Source: Aldehydirespirator sp965203575 (lineage in GTDB: Bacteria > Actinomycetota > Acidimicrobiia > Acidimicrobiales > Aldehydirespiratoraceae). From it: a DNA stretch of 64,000 nucleotides. A model generated the notes under the pieces. It was not told the DNA's origin. It saw nothing but the letters and a program-made list of their open reading frames with translations, and ran no database searches. Positions 47,856 to 58,253 of this stretch are shown here, one piece after another. The stretch covers positions 1,116,001 to 1,180,000 of the forward strand of contig OZ241894.1 in NCBI GenBank assembly GCA_965203575.1. The letters run 5' to 3'. Positions within the stretch are counted from its first letter, which is position 1; each line of letters starts with the position of its first letter. A program made the position numbers and the translations under genes.

Positions 47856-49360
47856 TGCGCCGACGCCTCGCTCTCGGACGCCACTCCACCCTGCTCGCGA
47901 GCGCCCGATCGCAGGCTCAATGTGGCCAGGGCACCGGCGATGACGATGATCACACCAGCGATCCACATCGTGAGGCGCGATCCGGGCAACTCAACCACCG
48001 CTCCCAGCACCGTGACCTCCTGGTCCCACCAGAGGTCCGACAGGCCGTCGAGCAGGTCGGCCAGCACGCCACCGACGGCCAGCGCGATCAGCGCGCACAG
48101 CCGCACCAGCACCAGCAGGGCTGCGAACACCCGGCCCCGGATCTCGTTGTCGACGTTCTCGTGCAGCAGCGTGAACCCGAGCACGTACGAGGGACCGGCC
48201 AGCATCCCGAGCAGAACCACCAGTGGGATCATCAGCGACAGCCGGTCCACCGACGCCGCGGCCAGCAGTACCACACCCGCTCCGATGAGCGCTGATGTGA
48301 ACCCGCGGAGCCGGTTGATGCGGTTCTGCAGCGCAGCGGCCGAGGCCACGCCCACTGCCATGCCCACTCCGAGCGCAAACAGCACGGCATGGAAGTCGGC
48401 CTCCCGCCCGACGATCACTTCGTCGACGAACCGGGCGCCCAGAACCACCACCATGCCCGCGCCCATCACCGCAGTGGCCAGCCCCACGTTCACCGACCGC
48501 ACGATGCGGTTCCTCCCTACCAGGCGCCAGCCCTCCCGGAGCTCGCGGATGGCCCCGCCGAGATCGAGGCTCCCCCGCTCCGTCGCCTGACGCTCGTTGC
48601 GGGAGCGCGCCGGAATGGCGATGCGCCAGATGATCAGCGCGGTCACGAGGAACGTCAGCGCGTCCACATAGAAGGCCAGCCCCTCCTCGTTGAGCCGCAG
48701 GTTCGTCGCCCATCCCTCGTCCGGCACGGCCTCCGCCGCCTTGGCCAGCAGCGCGGCCGCCCCGGCGGCCACCGGGAACATGCCGTAGGCCGCGGTCACG
48801 TTGAGCGAATTGGCCGCGGTGAGCTTCTCCCGGGGCACGAGATTCGGGACCGTCGCCTCCTTGGCCGGCTGCCACATCATCGTGAGCAGCTCAAGCAGGA
48901 AGCTGGCCACCACCAGGCCGACAATGGTGTCGACGAACGGCAGCGTCACCAGGACCAGCGCCCGGCCCACGTCGCAAGCCACCATCACCCGTTTGCGGTT
49001 CAGCCGGTCGACGATCACGCCCGCCGCGGTGGCCAGGAAGAAGCCCGGCGCCACACGGGCGGCCAGCACCAAGGCGATGGAGGTGCCCTTGGACCCCTCG
49101 GGAGCGAGTTGGTCGGCCAAGGCGATGGTGGCGAACAGGCCGAGCCAGTCGCCGGTGGCCGACACGACCTGGGCGATCCAGAGCCTGAAGAAGTCCCGCG
49201 TGCCGAAGATCCGCTCCAGGCGCCCCGACGGTCGGGCGGCCTCGAAGGCCTCGTCGAGCCGGATGCCGGCCGAAGAGCGGGGCGCAGCGTCATCCACGAC
49301 AAACGAGGTTAGGCGGGCGGCCTGCCGGCGGCTTGCGGCCGGGCCGAGCAGCGACCGCAT
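47852..49360 (-). CDS. MFS transporter (MFS_3-like)
   Basis: 502 aa, about twelve helices. It opens FGTRDFFRLWIAQVVSATGDWLG, typical of the MFS_3/enterobactin-exporter-like group, has GVIVDRLNRKRVMVACDVGRA as the A motif, and KEATVPNLVPREKLTAANSL. It likely exports a small molecule; substrate unknown. Co-transcribed with tmk and holB by overlap. Confidence 0.8.
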   Translation of the reverse strand: MRSLLGPAASRRQAARLTSFVVDDAAPRSSAGIRLDEAFEAARPSGRLERIFGTRDFFRLWIAQVVSATGDWLGLFATIALADQLAPEGSKGTSIALVLAARVAPGFFLATAAGVIVDRLNRKRVMVACDVGRALVLVTLPFVDTIVGLVVASFLLELLTMMWQPAKEATVPNLVPREKLTAANSLNVTAAYGMFPVAAGAAALLAKAAEAVPDEGWATNLRLNEEGLAFYVDALTFLVTALIIWRIAIPARSRNERQATERGSLDLGGAIRELREGWRLVGRNRIVRSVNVGLATAVMGAGMVVVLGARFVDEVIVGREADFHAVLFALGVGMAVGVASAAALQNRINRLRGFTSALIGAGVVLLAAASVDRLSLMIPLVVLLGMLAGPSYVLGFTLLHENVDNEIRGRVFAALLVLVRLCALIALAVGGVLADLLDGLSDLWWDQEVTVLGAVVELPGSRLTMWIAGVIIVIAGALATLSLRSGAREQGGVASESEASAQ

Positions 49361-49398
49361 TCCCGATCTTGCTCGCTGCGCTCACGGGCCGCTCGGGC
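49361..49398 (+). repeat. Dispersed 38-bp repeat, third copy
   Basis: It differs from the copies at 41131 and 58254 at three bases in the first half; the core CGCTGCGCTCACGGGCCG with CTCGGGC is exact. It fills the gap between topA and the MFS gene. Confidence 0.88.
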
Positions 49399-49405
49399 AC
49401 TGGGA

Positions 49406-52033
49406 CTAGTTGCGCTTGCCGGCCGACCTCCGGCGGGCGGGGCGCTTCTTGGCGGGGCCCTTGGCTCGCCGATCCGCCAGCAACTCGCAGGCCCGCTCCA
49501 GGGTGAGCCCCTCGACGGTGTCGCCGGACCGCAGTGAGGCGTTGGTCTCGCCGTCGGTGACGTAGTGGCCGTAACGGCCGTCCTTCACCACGACGGCCCG
49601 GCCGGTGTCGGGATCGGACCCCAGTTCACGCAGAGGTGCGGCTGCGGCCGGTCGGCCCCGGCTCTTGGGCTGGGCCAGCAGCTCGAGGCACTCCTCGAGC
49701 GTCGCCGTGAACAGCTTGTCCTCGCTGGGCAGGCTGCGACTGTCGGAGCCCTTGCGCACGAACGGCCCGTAGCGGCCGTTCTGAACGGTGATCTCGACCC
49801 CGTCGGCGGGGTCAGGGCCGACGGTGCGGGGCAGCGACAGCAGCTGTAGCGCATCCTCCAGCGTGACCGTCTCCAAGGCCATGGTCTTGAACAGCGACGC
49901 GAACTTCGGCTTGTCGGGGACCTCCTCGCTCCGTCCAAGCTGCACGTAAGGTCCGTAGCGGCCCGACCTGGCGACCACGGTGAGACCGGTGGCGGGATCG
50001 GTGCCGAGAACTCGCTCGTCGCGGCCGGCGGCCAGCAGCTCCAACGCCCGCTCGACGGTGAGCTCGTCGGGAGCGGTGCCGTCGGGCACCGAGGCCGAGT
50101 CATCGCCCCTCTGCACGGTCGGGCCGTAGCGTCCCACTCGAACCTCCAGCTCGATGCCGTCGGCATCGGCGCCCAGCGGGATCGAGTTCACCAACCGGGC
50201 GTCGATGTCGCTGAGGCGGCTGGAGACCTTCTCCTTGAGGCCGGGATCGTCGTCCCCGCCGAAGTAGAACCGGTGAAGCCACGGAACCTGCTCCTCCACG
50301 CCGGTCGCGATCCGGTCGAGATCGTCCTCCATCTCGGCGGTGAAGGCGTAGTCGACCAGCTTCGGGAAGTGGCGCTCCAGCAGATTGACCACCGAGAAAG
50401 CGGTGAACGACGGCACCAGTGCCGAGCCCTTCTTCCACACGTACCCGCGGTCGATGATGGTGCCCATGATCGACGAATAGGTCGAGGGCCGACCCACGCC
50501 GAGCTGCTCCAGACGTCGCACCAGCGAAGCCTCGGTGTAGCGGGCCGGCGGCTGGGTGTCGTGCCCGGACGCCTCCAGGCCGCGGCAGTCCGCGCCGTCT
50601 CCCTCGTGCAGCGGCGGCAGGCGAAGCTCAGCGTCAGTGTCGCTCGCTTCTCCGGCGTCGGTCCCCTCGGTGTACACCTCGCGGAAGCCCAGATGGGTTA
50701 TCACCGTGCCGCTGGCCGCGAATTCGGCGTCGCGGCCCGAGGCGCTTCTGGCACCGACGCGCAGTTGCACCGTCTCGCCGGTGCAGTCGGTCATCTGGCT
50801 GGCCAGCGTCCGCTTCCACACCAACTCGTAGAGCCGGGCCTCGGGCCGGGGCAGCTGATTGGCCACCGTCGATGGGTCGGCGAAGGTGTCGCCCGCGGGC
50901 CGGATGGCCTCATGCGCCTCCTGGGCGTTCTTCACCTTGCTGGCGTACACCCTCGGTTCCGGCGGCAGCACGCTCGATCCGTAGCGCCTCGCCACCTCGG
51001 AGCGGGCCGCAGCCACCGCGTTCGCCGACAGCGACGTGCTGTCGGTGCGCATGTAGGTGATGTAGCCCTTCTCGTACAGTGACTGAGCCGTGCGCATGGC
51101 CGCCGCGGACGTCATGTGAAGCTTCCGGGCCGCCTCCTGCTGCAAGGTCGAAGTGATGAAGGGCGCGGCCGGGCGCCGCCGGTAGGGCTTGGAGGTGCGG
51201 GCCCGAACCGCGAAGGCCGCGTCCTGAAGATCCGGGACCAGCGACATGGCCGCCGCCTCATCGAGCACAGTGACGTCGCCCCGGGTCGGTTGGCCGTCGG
51301 AGCCGAAGTCGCGAGCCGCGGCGATACGAGACCCGTCGAGCTGGACGAGATCGGCGGTGAACTCGGGCTCGTTGCCGTTTCCGACGGCAGAATCCGCCGG
51401 GACGAACGTGCCGGTGAGCCCCCAGAAGCCGGCGCTGACGAAGTCCATCCGCTCCCGCTCGCGCTCCACCACGATGCGCACCGCGACGCTCTGCACCCGC
51501 CCGGCCGACAGCTGCGGCATGACCTTCTTCCACAGCACCGGCGACACCTCGTAGCCGTAGAGCCGGTCGAGCATCCGGCGGGCCTCCTGGGCGTCCACCA
51601 GGCGGCGATCCAACTCCCGGGGCGCGGCGACCGCGGCGGAGATCGCCGCCCGGGTGATCTCGTGGAAGACCATGCGCTTCACCGGCACCCGCGGATTGAG
51701 AACCTCCATCAGGTGCCAGGCGATGGCCTCGCCCTCCCGGTCCTCGTCGGTGGCCAGATAGAGCTCGTCCGCGTCGGCCAGGAGGTCCTTGAGCTTGCGG
51801 ACCTGCTGGCGCTTGTCGCTGTTGACCACGTACAGCGGCTTGAACTCGTTGTCGACGTCGATCCCCAGGCGGGCCCACGGCTCCGACTTGTAGGCCTTGG
51901 GAACCTCGGCCGCCCGGCTGGGCAGATCGCGGATGTGGCCGATGGACGACTCCACCACGTAGCCGTGGCCCAGGTAGCCGGAGATCGTCTTCGCCTTGGC
52001 GGGTGACTCGACGATTACTAGGGCGTTGGCCAT
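49406..52033 (-). CDS. topA: DNA topoisomerase I
   Basis: 875 aa. Toprim domain at the start (ALVIVESPAKAKTISGYL, then YLATDEDREGEAIAWHL). The catalytic Tyr lies in KGYITYMRTDSTSLS. The C-terminal third has repeated domains, each with a variant of GRYGPYVQLG, instead of zinc fingers, and a Lys/Arg-rich tail, as in actinobacterial TopA. It relaxes negative supercoils. Confidence 0.96.
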   Translation of the reverse strand: MANALVIVESPAKAKTISGYLGHGYVVESSIGHIRDLPSRAAEVPKAYKSEPWARLGIDVDNEFKPLYVVNSDKRQQVRKLKDLLADADELYLATDEDREGEAIAWHLMEVLNPRVPVKRMVFHEITRAAISAAVAAPRELDRRLVDAQEARRMLDRLYGYEVSPVLWKKVMPQLSAGRVQSVAVRIVVERERERMDFVSAGFWGLTGTFVPADSAVGNGNEPEFTADLVQLDGSRIAAARDFGSDGQPTRGDVTVLDEAAAMSLVPDLQDAAFAVRARTSKPYRRRPAAPFITSTLQQEAARKLHMTSAAAMRTAQSLYEKGYITYMRTDSTSLSANAVAAARSEVARRYGSSVLPPEPRVYASKVKNAQEAHEAIRPAGDTFADPSTVANQLPRPEARLYELVWKRTLASQMTDCTGETVQLRVGARSASGRDAEFAASGTVITHLGFREVYTEGTDAGEASDTDAELRLPPLHEGDGADCRGLEASGHDTQPPARYTEASLVRRLEQLGVGRPSTYSSIMGTIIDRGYVWKKGSALVPSFTAFSVVNLLERHFPKLVDYAFTAEMEDDLDRIATGVEEQVPWLHRFYFGGDDDPGLKEKVSSRLSDIDARLVNSIPLGADADGIELEVRVGRYGPTVQRGDDSASVPDGTAPDELTVERALELLAAGRDERVLGTDPATGLTVVARSGRYGPYVQLGRSEEVPDKPKFASLFKTMALETVTLEDALQLLSLPRTVGPDPADGVEITVQNGRYGPFVRKGSDSRSLPSEDKLFTATLEECLELLAQPKSRGRPAAAAPLRELGSDPDTGRAVVVKDGRYGHYVTDGETNASLRSGDTVEGLTLERACELLADRRAKGPAKKRPARRRSAGKRN

Positions 52034-52106
52034 GGAGTTCGAACCGATCCGACGGGCGGGTGCCCGTCAACTGTTGGAGACTCGGACAGGATAAGCAAGG
52101 TCTAGT

Positions 52107-53516
52107 TCACGATGTGGCAGGCGCCGGTTCGCCCGCTGAGCGAGAAAGGCGGAGGATAGCGGCGCCGGCGAGGGCAGCTACCGTCGAGGCGGCCAGGATC
52201 CCGACCTTCGCCTGGTCGGTGATGTCGTCGGCCGCGAAGGCCAGGTTGGTGATGAACAGCGACACCGTGAAGCCGATGCCGGCCACCCCGCCGATGCCGA
52301 GCAACTGAGTCCAGGTGGCCCCTCGCGGCAGCTCGCACACGCCCGTGCGCACAGCCAGCCACGTGAAGGCGGTGACGCCAACCAGCTTGCCGACTACGAG
52401 GCCCACCACGATGCCGACGGTGACCGGTGACCGCACCGCGTCGCCCAGCGCGCTCCCGGACAGCTCGACTCCGGCATTGGCCAGCGCGAACACGGGAATG
52501 ATCAAGAAACTCGTCCAAGGATGGAGGAGATCGGCCAGCCGGTCGGCCACCGACACCCGCTCGCGGACCTCGAAGACGACCTGCCGGGCCAGCCCCACGC
52601 TGACGGAGCCGTCCGAGAACGATCGCTGCAGCAGCAGGCTGGAGCTCGCACCGCTCACCAGGGGGCGTGCCGGCGCGAACATGCCCATGACAACCCCGGC
52701 GATGGTGGCGTGGACCCCCGACTCGAAGAGCGTCAACCAGAAAGCCACCCCGACCACGAGATACACCGGGGTGTACCAGACCCGTATCAAGCGCATCACG
52801 AACAGCAGGAGCACGATGCCGCCCGACAGGGCCAGCCAGCCGAGGGAGATCTCATCCGTGTAGAAGATGGCTATGACGAGGATCGCTCCGATGTCGTCGA
52901 CGATCGCCAAGGTGAGCAGGAAGATCTTCAGCGAGCTGGGCACATGGCGTCCCAGCAGCGAGACCACGCCCAGCGCGAAGGCGATGTCGGTGGCCATCGG
53001 GATCCCCCAACCGGCCGAGCCCTCCCCGCCGGCGTTGAACGCGGCGTAGAGCACGGCGGGCACCACCATGCCGCCGAGCGCGGCGATCAGCGGCAGGGCC
53101 ACGGCCCCCGGACGCCGCAGCTCGCCCACGACGAGCTCGCGCTTGATCTCGAGGCCGACGACGAAGAAGAACACCACCATCAGTGCGTCGTTGATCCACT
53201 CCTCCAGCGGCTCGTCGAACACCAGCAGATCGCCGAACTCCACCCGGGTATGGCTGTCCAGCAGGGTGTGATACGAGTCCTGCCAGGGCGAGTTGGCCCA
53301 GACCAGCGCCACGGCGGTGGCCACGAGCATGGCGATGCCGCCCCCCGCCTGGAAGTGGAGGAAGCGAAGCATCGGCACGGCGATCCGGTGGGCCAGCCGG
53401 CGGTCGTCATCGATCCCCGGTAGAGGGGACGGTTCCGGCGCGGGTGTGCGGTCTCCCGAATCTGACGCCATCGGTTCATCCATTGCAGCCGCGCCGAACC
53501 TGTTCTGCACCACCAC
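52107..53516 (-). CDS. nhaA: Na+/H+ antiporter NhaA
   Basis: 469 aa with about twelve helices. The paired Asp of the ion site is in LAIVDDIGAILVIAIFY; MVVFFFVVGLEIKRELVVGEL and GIPMATDIAFALGVV are family motifs. The N-terminal 40 residues are a polar extension, and a later ATG (Met12) is an alternative start. It is divergent from the mrp operon, so two Na+/H+ antiporter systems share one regulatory gap (53517-53625). Confidence 0.93.
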   Translation of the reverse strand: MVVQNRFGAAAMDEPMASDSGDRTPAPEPSPLPGIDDDRRLAHRIAVPMLRFLHFQAGGGIAMLVATAVALVWANSPWQDSYHTLLDSHTRVEFGDLLVFDEPLEEWINDALMVVFFFVVGLEIKRELVVGELRRPGAVALPLIAALGGMVVPAVLYAAFNAGGEGSAGWGIPMATDIAFALGVVSLLGRHVPSSLKIFLLTLAIVDDIGAILVIAIFYTDEISLGWLALSGGIVLLLFVMRLIRVWYTPVYLVVGVAFWLTLFESGVHATIAGVVMGMFAPARPLVSGASSSLLLQRSFSDGSVSVGLARQVVFEVRERVSVADRLADLLHPWTSFLIIPVFALANAGVELSGSALGDAVRSPVTVGIVVGLVVGKLVGVTAFTWLAVRTGVCELPRGATWTQLLGIGGVAGIGFTVSLFITNLAFAADDITDQAKVGILAASTVAALAGAAILRLSRSAGEPAPATS

Positions 53517-53625
53517 CCTAGGGGCGGTGGTGCCCTCGGGGCGCCGACAGGCTACCGGTTCGCCCCTGCCCCAGGCTCCATGCCCGACACCTAAGATGTC
53601 TCATGCCCACGGTTGAGGCGCGCCC

Positions 53626-55896
53626 TTGATCTTCAGCCTCCTAGTGCTGCATGTCGCCGTGTGCGTGGTCTTGGCCTGCGCCGGTCGCCGGCTGGGCCGC
53701 AGCAGCCTGCTGGTGGGAGCTGTGCCCCCGGCGTTCAGCGCGCTCTGGGGCGCGGCCCGGCTCGAAGCCGGCCAGCCGGCGACAGCCGACCTGACCTGGG
53801 TGAGTGGACTCGATCTGGCGATGACGTTCCGCGTCGATGCCTTCGCGGGAATCATGACCCTGATCGTGTCGGGGATCGGCGTCCTCGTCTTCGTGTACGC
53901 CTTCGGGTACTTCGGGCCCGGCGCAGCCCACACCGGCAGGTTCGCGACGACCCTGCTGGCCTTCTCGACGTCGATGCTGGGTCTGGTCTGGGCGGACTCG
54001 GTCTGGACGCTGTTCGTGTTCTGGGAGCTGACGTCGGTGACCTCGTTCCTCCTCGTCGGACACAAGAGCACTGACACCGAAGTACTGGCCGCGGCCCGGC
54101 GCGCCTTGATGGTGACCGCAGGGGGCGGTCTCGTCCTGCTGGCCGGCCTGCTGCTCGTGACCGGTGACGCGGGCACGACGCTGATCAGCGAACTGGCGCC
54201 GGTCGACGGGACCGCGGCCACCGTCGGTGCGGTGCTCGTGATGATCGCCGCGGCCACCAAGTCGGCCCAGGTCCCGTTCCACCCGTGGCTGCCGGGCGCG
54301 ATGGTCGCTCCCACCCCCGTCAGTGCATACCTCCACGCAGCCACCATGGTGAAGGCGGGAGTGGTGCTCGTCGCGGTGGCCGGCCCGGCTCTCTCCGGGA
54401 CCGGTGCGTGGAAGGGATGCGGTCTCGCCTTCGGGGTCGCCTCCATCGTGTGGGGGGCGCTCGGTGCTCTGCGCCATCGCGACGCCAAGCTGATACTGGC
54501 GTGGGGCACCATCTCGCAACTGGGCATGCTCATCACGCTCTTCAGCGTCGGCACACCCATGGCCGTGCTGGCCGCGGTGTCGCTCCTCGTTGCTCACGCC
54601 CTGTTCAAGGGTGCGCTGTTCCTGGTCGTCGGGGAGATCGATGTGCGGGCGGGAACCCGCCACATCGACGAGCTTGGGGGATTGGCTCGATCCATGCCGG
54701 TGGCCTTCGCCGCGGCCGTGCTCGCAGGGTTGTCGATGGCCGGTGCCCCGCCCCTGTTCGGCTTCGTCGCCAAGGAGACGGCCATCCAGGCCGCGCTCGA
54801 ACTGGACGGCGCGGAGGCGTGGATCGTCGGCTTCGGGGTGATAGGCGGCTCCGTGCTGACCGTGGCCTACACGTTCCGCTTCCTGGTCGCGGTGTTCGGG
54901 CCGGGCCCGGAGACCCCGCTCTCGCCCCGCCGTCATGCGCTGACCGTGCCACCCGCCGTCCTCGCGGCAGGCGGGCTCGCGGCCTTCGCCGTTCTCGGTC
55001 GGGTCGACGCCCTCCTGGAGCCGGCCGCGGTCCGGCTGAGCGGGGGCGCACCGGTCGACCATCTCCACCGCTGGCCCGGCCTGGAGCCGGCCCTGGGAAT
55101 CTCAGCGGTCGTCTTGGTGGCCGGTGCGATCGTGGGTGTGGCCATGGGCAGAAGGCCCGGGCAGGCGCCTGCGGACCACGCAGGCCGCTGGACAGACGCC
55201 TCCATCGACGGGGTCGTGGCCTTCGGGCGTGCAACCGTCGCCCGGGTACAGCACGGTTCACTGCCCGTGTACCTGGTGACCATGGCCGCGGTGGCAACCC
55301 TGGCTGCCACCCCGTTCCTGGCCGATGTCAGCCTTGACCACCTGGTCGGGTGGCACACACCGCTACAGGGGGTGCTGGCCGTTGCCGTCGTCGGTGCGGC
55401 TGTCGCGCTGTGCTGGGTGGGCACCCGCCTCGGAGCAGGACTGGCGCTCGGAGCGGCCGGCATCACGGTCGCCGCGGTGTTCGTGATCCACGGCGCTCCC
55501 GACCTGGCCCTCACCCAGCTGCTCGTCGAGGCGGCCATCGTGGTCGGCTTCGTGCTCGCCTTCGGCCACCTCTCCCGCAGCTTCCCGATGACAGGCCTGC
55601 GGTGGCGAACGGTGCGTATGACGGTCGCCGGACTCGGGGGAGTAGCGGTGGTGATAGGGCTGGGGGCCGCATCCGGCAACCCCGTCGGGGCGCCCCCGCT
55701 GGCCGAGTTGGCGGCAGCCTCGGTCGACGAGGGCGGCGGCAGCAACATCGTCAACGTCATCCTCACCGACATACGGGGCCTCGACACCCTGGGCGAGGTC
55801 TTGGTCCTCGCCACCGTGGCGCTGGGTGTCCAGGCCCTCGCCCGAGCCCCCGCCAGCACCGAGAGGCCCGCCAGCACTGGGAGCTCAGCGTCATGA
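53626..55896 (+). CDS. mrpA: Mrp antiporter subunit A
   Basis: 756 aa, many helices. The Nqo12/NuoL-like part contains FVFWELTSVTSFLLVGHK, KSAQVPFHPWLPGAMVAPTP and AHALFKGALFLVVG with the conserved Glu, Lys and His. The MrpA-specific tail continues with HGAPDLALTQLLVEAA and a NIVNVILTDIRGLDTLGE block that corresponds to an MrpB-like domain. The start is uncertain: TTG 53626 with GAGG upstream is used, because TGA closes the frame just before it. Confidence 0.93.
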   Translation: MIFSLLVLHVAVCVVLACAGRRLGRSSLLVGAVPPAFSALWGAARLEAGQPATADLTWVSGLDLAMTFRVDAFAGIMTLIVSGIGVLVFVYAFGYFGPGAAHTGRFATTLLAFSTSMLGLVWADSVWTLFVFWELTSVTSFLLVGHKSTDTEVLAAARRALMVTAGGGLVLLAGLLLVTGDAGTTLISELAPVDGTAATVGAVLVMIAAATKSAQVPFHPWLPGAMVAPTPVSAYLHAATMVKAGVVLVAVAGPALSGTGAWKGCGLAFGVASIVWGALGALRHRDAKLILAWGTISQLGMLITLFSVGTPMAVLAAVSLLVAHALFKGALFLVVGEIDVRAGTRHIDELGGLARSMPVAFAAAVLAGLSMAGAPPLFGFVAKETAIQAALELDGAEAWIVGFGVIGGSVLTVAYTFRFLVAVFGPGPETPLSPRRHALTVPPAVLAAGGLAAFAVLGRVDALLEPAAVRLSGGAPVDHLHRWPGLEPALGISAVVLVAGAIVGVAMGRRPGQAPADHAGRWTDASIDGVVAFGRATVARVQHGSLPVYLVTMAAVATLAATPFLADVSLDHLVGWHTPLQGVLAVAVVGAAVALCWVGTRLGAGLALGAAGITVAAVFVIHGAPDLALTQLLVEAAIVVGFVLAFGHLSRSFPMTGLRWRTVRMTVAGLGGVAVVIGLGAASGNPVGAPPLAELAAASVDEGGGSNIVNVILTDIRGLDTLGEVLVLATVALGVQALARAPASTERPASTGSSAS

Positions 55897-56345
55897 TCGA
55901 CGGGTCGGCTCCCATGATCCGTCTCGGCATCCGGGCGGCCAGCCCGTTCGCGACCATCGTCGGCTGCTACCTGCTGTTCGCGGGTCACAACAACCCCGGC
56001 GGCGGGTTCTCCGCAGGGCTGGTGTTCGGAGCCGTGCTCGCGCTCCGGACCATCGCCGGGTTCCACCGGCCCACCTACGGCATCACCCTGGTGGCGGCCG
56101 GCGTCTTCGTGGTAGCCGGCGTCGCCCTGATGCCGCTGCTGTGGGGGGATCCGCTGTTCGACCAGCAGGTGCTGTCGGTGGAGGTTCCCCTGCTCGGCAA
56201 GATCAAGACCGGGTCCGCCCTGCCGTTCGACCTCGGCGTAGCGGCCATAGTCGTCGGAACCGTGATCGCGGCGCTCGACGGGTTGGGCGCGGCCGAATTC
56301 GCAGCCGACCCGCCGGCCGACTCCGACCGTGGGGAGCGAGCATGA
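55893..56345 (+). CDS. mrpB: Mrp antiporter subunit B
   Basis: 150 aa, four helices. SPFATIVGCYLLFAGHNNPGGGFSAGLVFG is the MnhB signature region. ATGA overlaps on both sides. Confidence 0.92.
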   Translation: MIDGSAPMIRLGIRAASPFATIVGCYLLFAGHNNPGGGFSAGLVFGAVLALRTIAGFHRPTYGITLVAAGVFVVAGVALMPLLWGDPLFDQQVLSVEVPLLGKIKTGSALPFDLGVAAIVVGTVIAALDGLGAAEFAADPPADSDRGERA

Positions 56346-56728
56346 ACGCCGCGCTCCTGCTGGCCATCGGCGGCCTGACCGCAGTCGGTCTGTACCTGCT
56401 GACCAGTCGATCACTGAGCCGGATCGTCATCGGATACTCCCTGCTGGGGCACGCCACCGTGGTCGCGCTGATCACGGCCGGCGGGCCGGCCGGATGGCCA
56501 CCCATCACCGGCCGGGCGGCACCGGAGGACATGTCCAACCCGCTGCCGCAGGCCCTGACCTTGACCGCCATCGTGATCTCGTTCGGATTGACGCTGTTCC
56601 TGCTGGCGCTGGCCAGGCGCCAACGCACTCTCTCGGGCGACGATCTGGTCGAGGACGACCTCGAGGACCGCCGGATCGCGGCGGTCGAGAGCGGCACGAC
56701 CGAGCCGGAGGACTCGGTGGCGACATGA
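56342..56728 (+). CDS. mrpC: Mrp antiporter subunit C
   Basis: 128 aa, NuoK-like with three helices: GLYLLTSRSLSRIVIGYSLL, then DPLPQALTLTAIVI-type region (NPLPQALTLTAIVISF here). Overlaps mrpB and mrpD as ATGA. Confidence 0.92.
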   Translation: MNAALLLAIGGLTAVGLYLLTSRSLSRIVIGYSLLGHATVVALITAGGPAGWPPITGRAAPEDMSNPLPQALTLTAIVISFGLTLFLLALARRQRTLSGDDLVEDDLEDRRIAAVESGTTEPEDSVAT

Positions 56729-58206
56729 CCGGGTTGATCTCCCTCGCGATCGTCGCCCCGCTGGTGGCCGCGGCCTGCAGCCTCGCCCTGCGCTCCTGGC
56801 CCGCCGGGCGGGACATAGCGGTCCTCGCCGGCCTGGGCTCGGCCGCCCTCGCCTCCCACATCATGCTGGTCACCATCGCCCGTGACGGCACCCACACCGT
56901 CGCAGTCGGCGGTTGGGCGCCGGAACTCGGCATCGTCCTGGTGGCCGACCTCTTCGCCGCCCTCATCCTTCCGGTCGCGCTGACGATCATCTTCGTGGTG
57001 GAGATCTTCGCCATCGGCCAGCGCCGGACGGTGTGGGCGGCGAATCCGGAGCTGAGCGGGCCGTTGCTGTGCGTGCTCACCTCCGGCGTCTCTCTGGCCT
57101 TTCTCACCGGTGACCTATTCACTCTCTTCGTCGCCTTCGAGTTGATCCTGGTCTCCAGCTACGTGTTGCTGACCCACCAGGGCAACCGGAGCCAAGTCAG
57201 GGCCGGCATGACCTACGTGGTGATGAACCTGCTGGCCTCGACGCTGTTCCTCTTCGGCGTGGCCTTCGTCTACACGGCCACCGGCACGGTGAACATGGCG
57301 CTGCTGGCCGAGCGGATACCGCAGCTGGACGACGGGGTCAGGCTCGGCATCGGCGCTTGGTTCCTGGTGGTCTTCGGGACCAAGGCCGCAGTGTTCCCAC
57401 TGTTCAGCTGGCTACCGGACTCGTATCCCACGGCGCCCACCACCATCACCGCCGTGTTCGCCGGCTTGCTGACCAAGGTCGGGATCTACTCGATGATCCG
57501 GTTCCACAACCTGATGGGAATGGAGGATCTGGGGCCGATCATGCTGCTGGTAGCCGCCCTCACCATGGTGGTCGGCGTGCTGGGGGCGCTGGCCCAATCA
57601 GACGTCAAGCGCATCCTGTCGTTCCACGTCATCAGCCAGATCGGCTACATGTTCATGGGCCTCAGCCTCTTCACCGTCGCGGGCACGGCGGGAGCCATCC
57701 TGTTCCTGATCCATCACATGCCGGTCAAGGCCGTCCTGTTCCTCGTGGGCGGCCTGATCGAGAACCACGAGGGTTCGAGCTCGCTGGACCGATCCGGCGG
57801 CCTTGCCGGTCGTGAGCCGCTGGTGGCCGTGATGTTCGCGGTACCGGCCCTGAGCCTGGCCGGGATCCCGCCCTTCTCCGGCTTCGTGGCCAAGCTGGCG
57901 GTCGTCTCGGCCGCCATCGACCGGGGAGCAACCGTGGTGGTTGTGGCCGCGCTGGTGGCCGGAGGCTTGACCCTGCTGTCGATGGCCAAGATCTGGAACG
58001 AGGTCTTCTGGGGCAGGCGCGCCGACGGTCCCCGACCCACTCCCGCCCCGCGCCGCGGCCGGCGCACCATGCATGCCGCCACGGCGCTGGCGGTGGCGGG
58101 CACCTTGACTGTGGCGCTGTTCGCGGGAACGCTGCTTGATCTCTCCACCGAGGCAGCCGAGAACCTGCGCAGCCCCAGCAGCTACATCGCGGCGGTCCGG
58201 CCGTGA
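56725..58206 (+). CDS. mrpD: Mrp antiporter subunit D
   Basis: 493 aa, NuoM/N-like. FVAFELILVSSYVLLTHQG holds the key Glu, GTKAAVFPLFSWLPDSYPTAP the conserved Lys, and LSFHVISQIGYMFMGL and LIHHMPVKAVLFLVGG the second-half residues. It is the second large ion-translocating subunit. Confidence 0.94.
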   Translation: MTGLISLAIVAPLVAAACSLALRSWPAGRDIAVLAGLGSAALASHIMLVTIARDGTHTVAVGGWAPELGIVLVADLFAALILPVALTIIFVVEIFAIGQRRTVWAANPELSGPLLCVLTSGVSLAFLTGDLFTLFVAFELILVSSYVLLTHQGNRSQVRAGMTYVVMNLLASTLFLFGVAFVYTATGTVNMALLAERIPQLDDGVRLGIGAWFLVVFGTKAAVFPLFSWLPDSYPTAPTTITAVFAGLLTKVGIYSMIRFHNLMGMEDLGPIMLLVAALTMVVGVLGALAQSDVKRILSFHVISQIGYMFMGLSLFTVAGTAGAILFLIHHMPVKAVLFLVGGLIENHEGSSSLDRSGGLAGREPLVAVMFAVPALSLAGIPPFSGFVAKLAVVSAAIDRGATVVVVAALVAGGLTLLSMAKIWNEVFWGRRADGPRPTPAPRRGRRTMHAATALAVAGTLTVALFAGTLLDLSTEAAENLRSPSSYIAAVRP

Positions 58207-58253
58207 GCAGCTGTGCGGAAAGGTGTGAGCCGGTCGCGTCGCAGCGGTGCCAC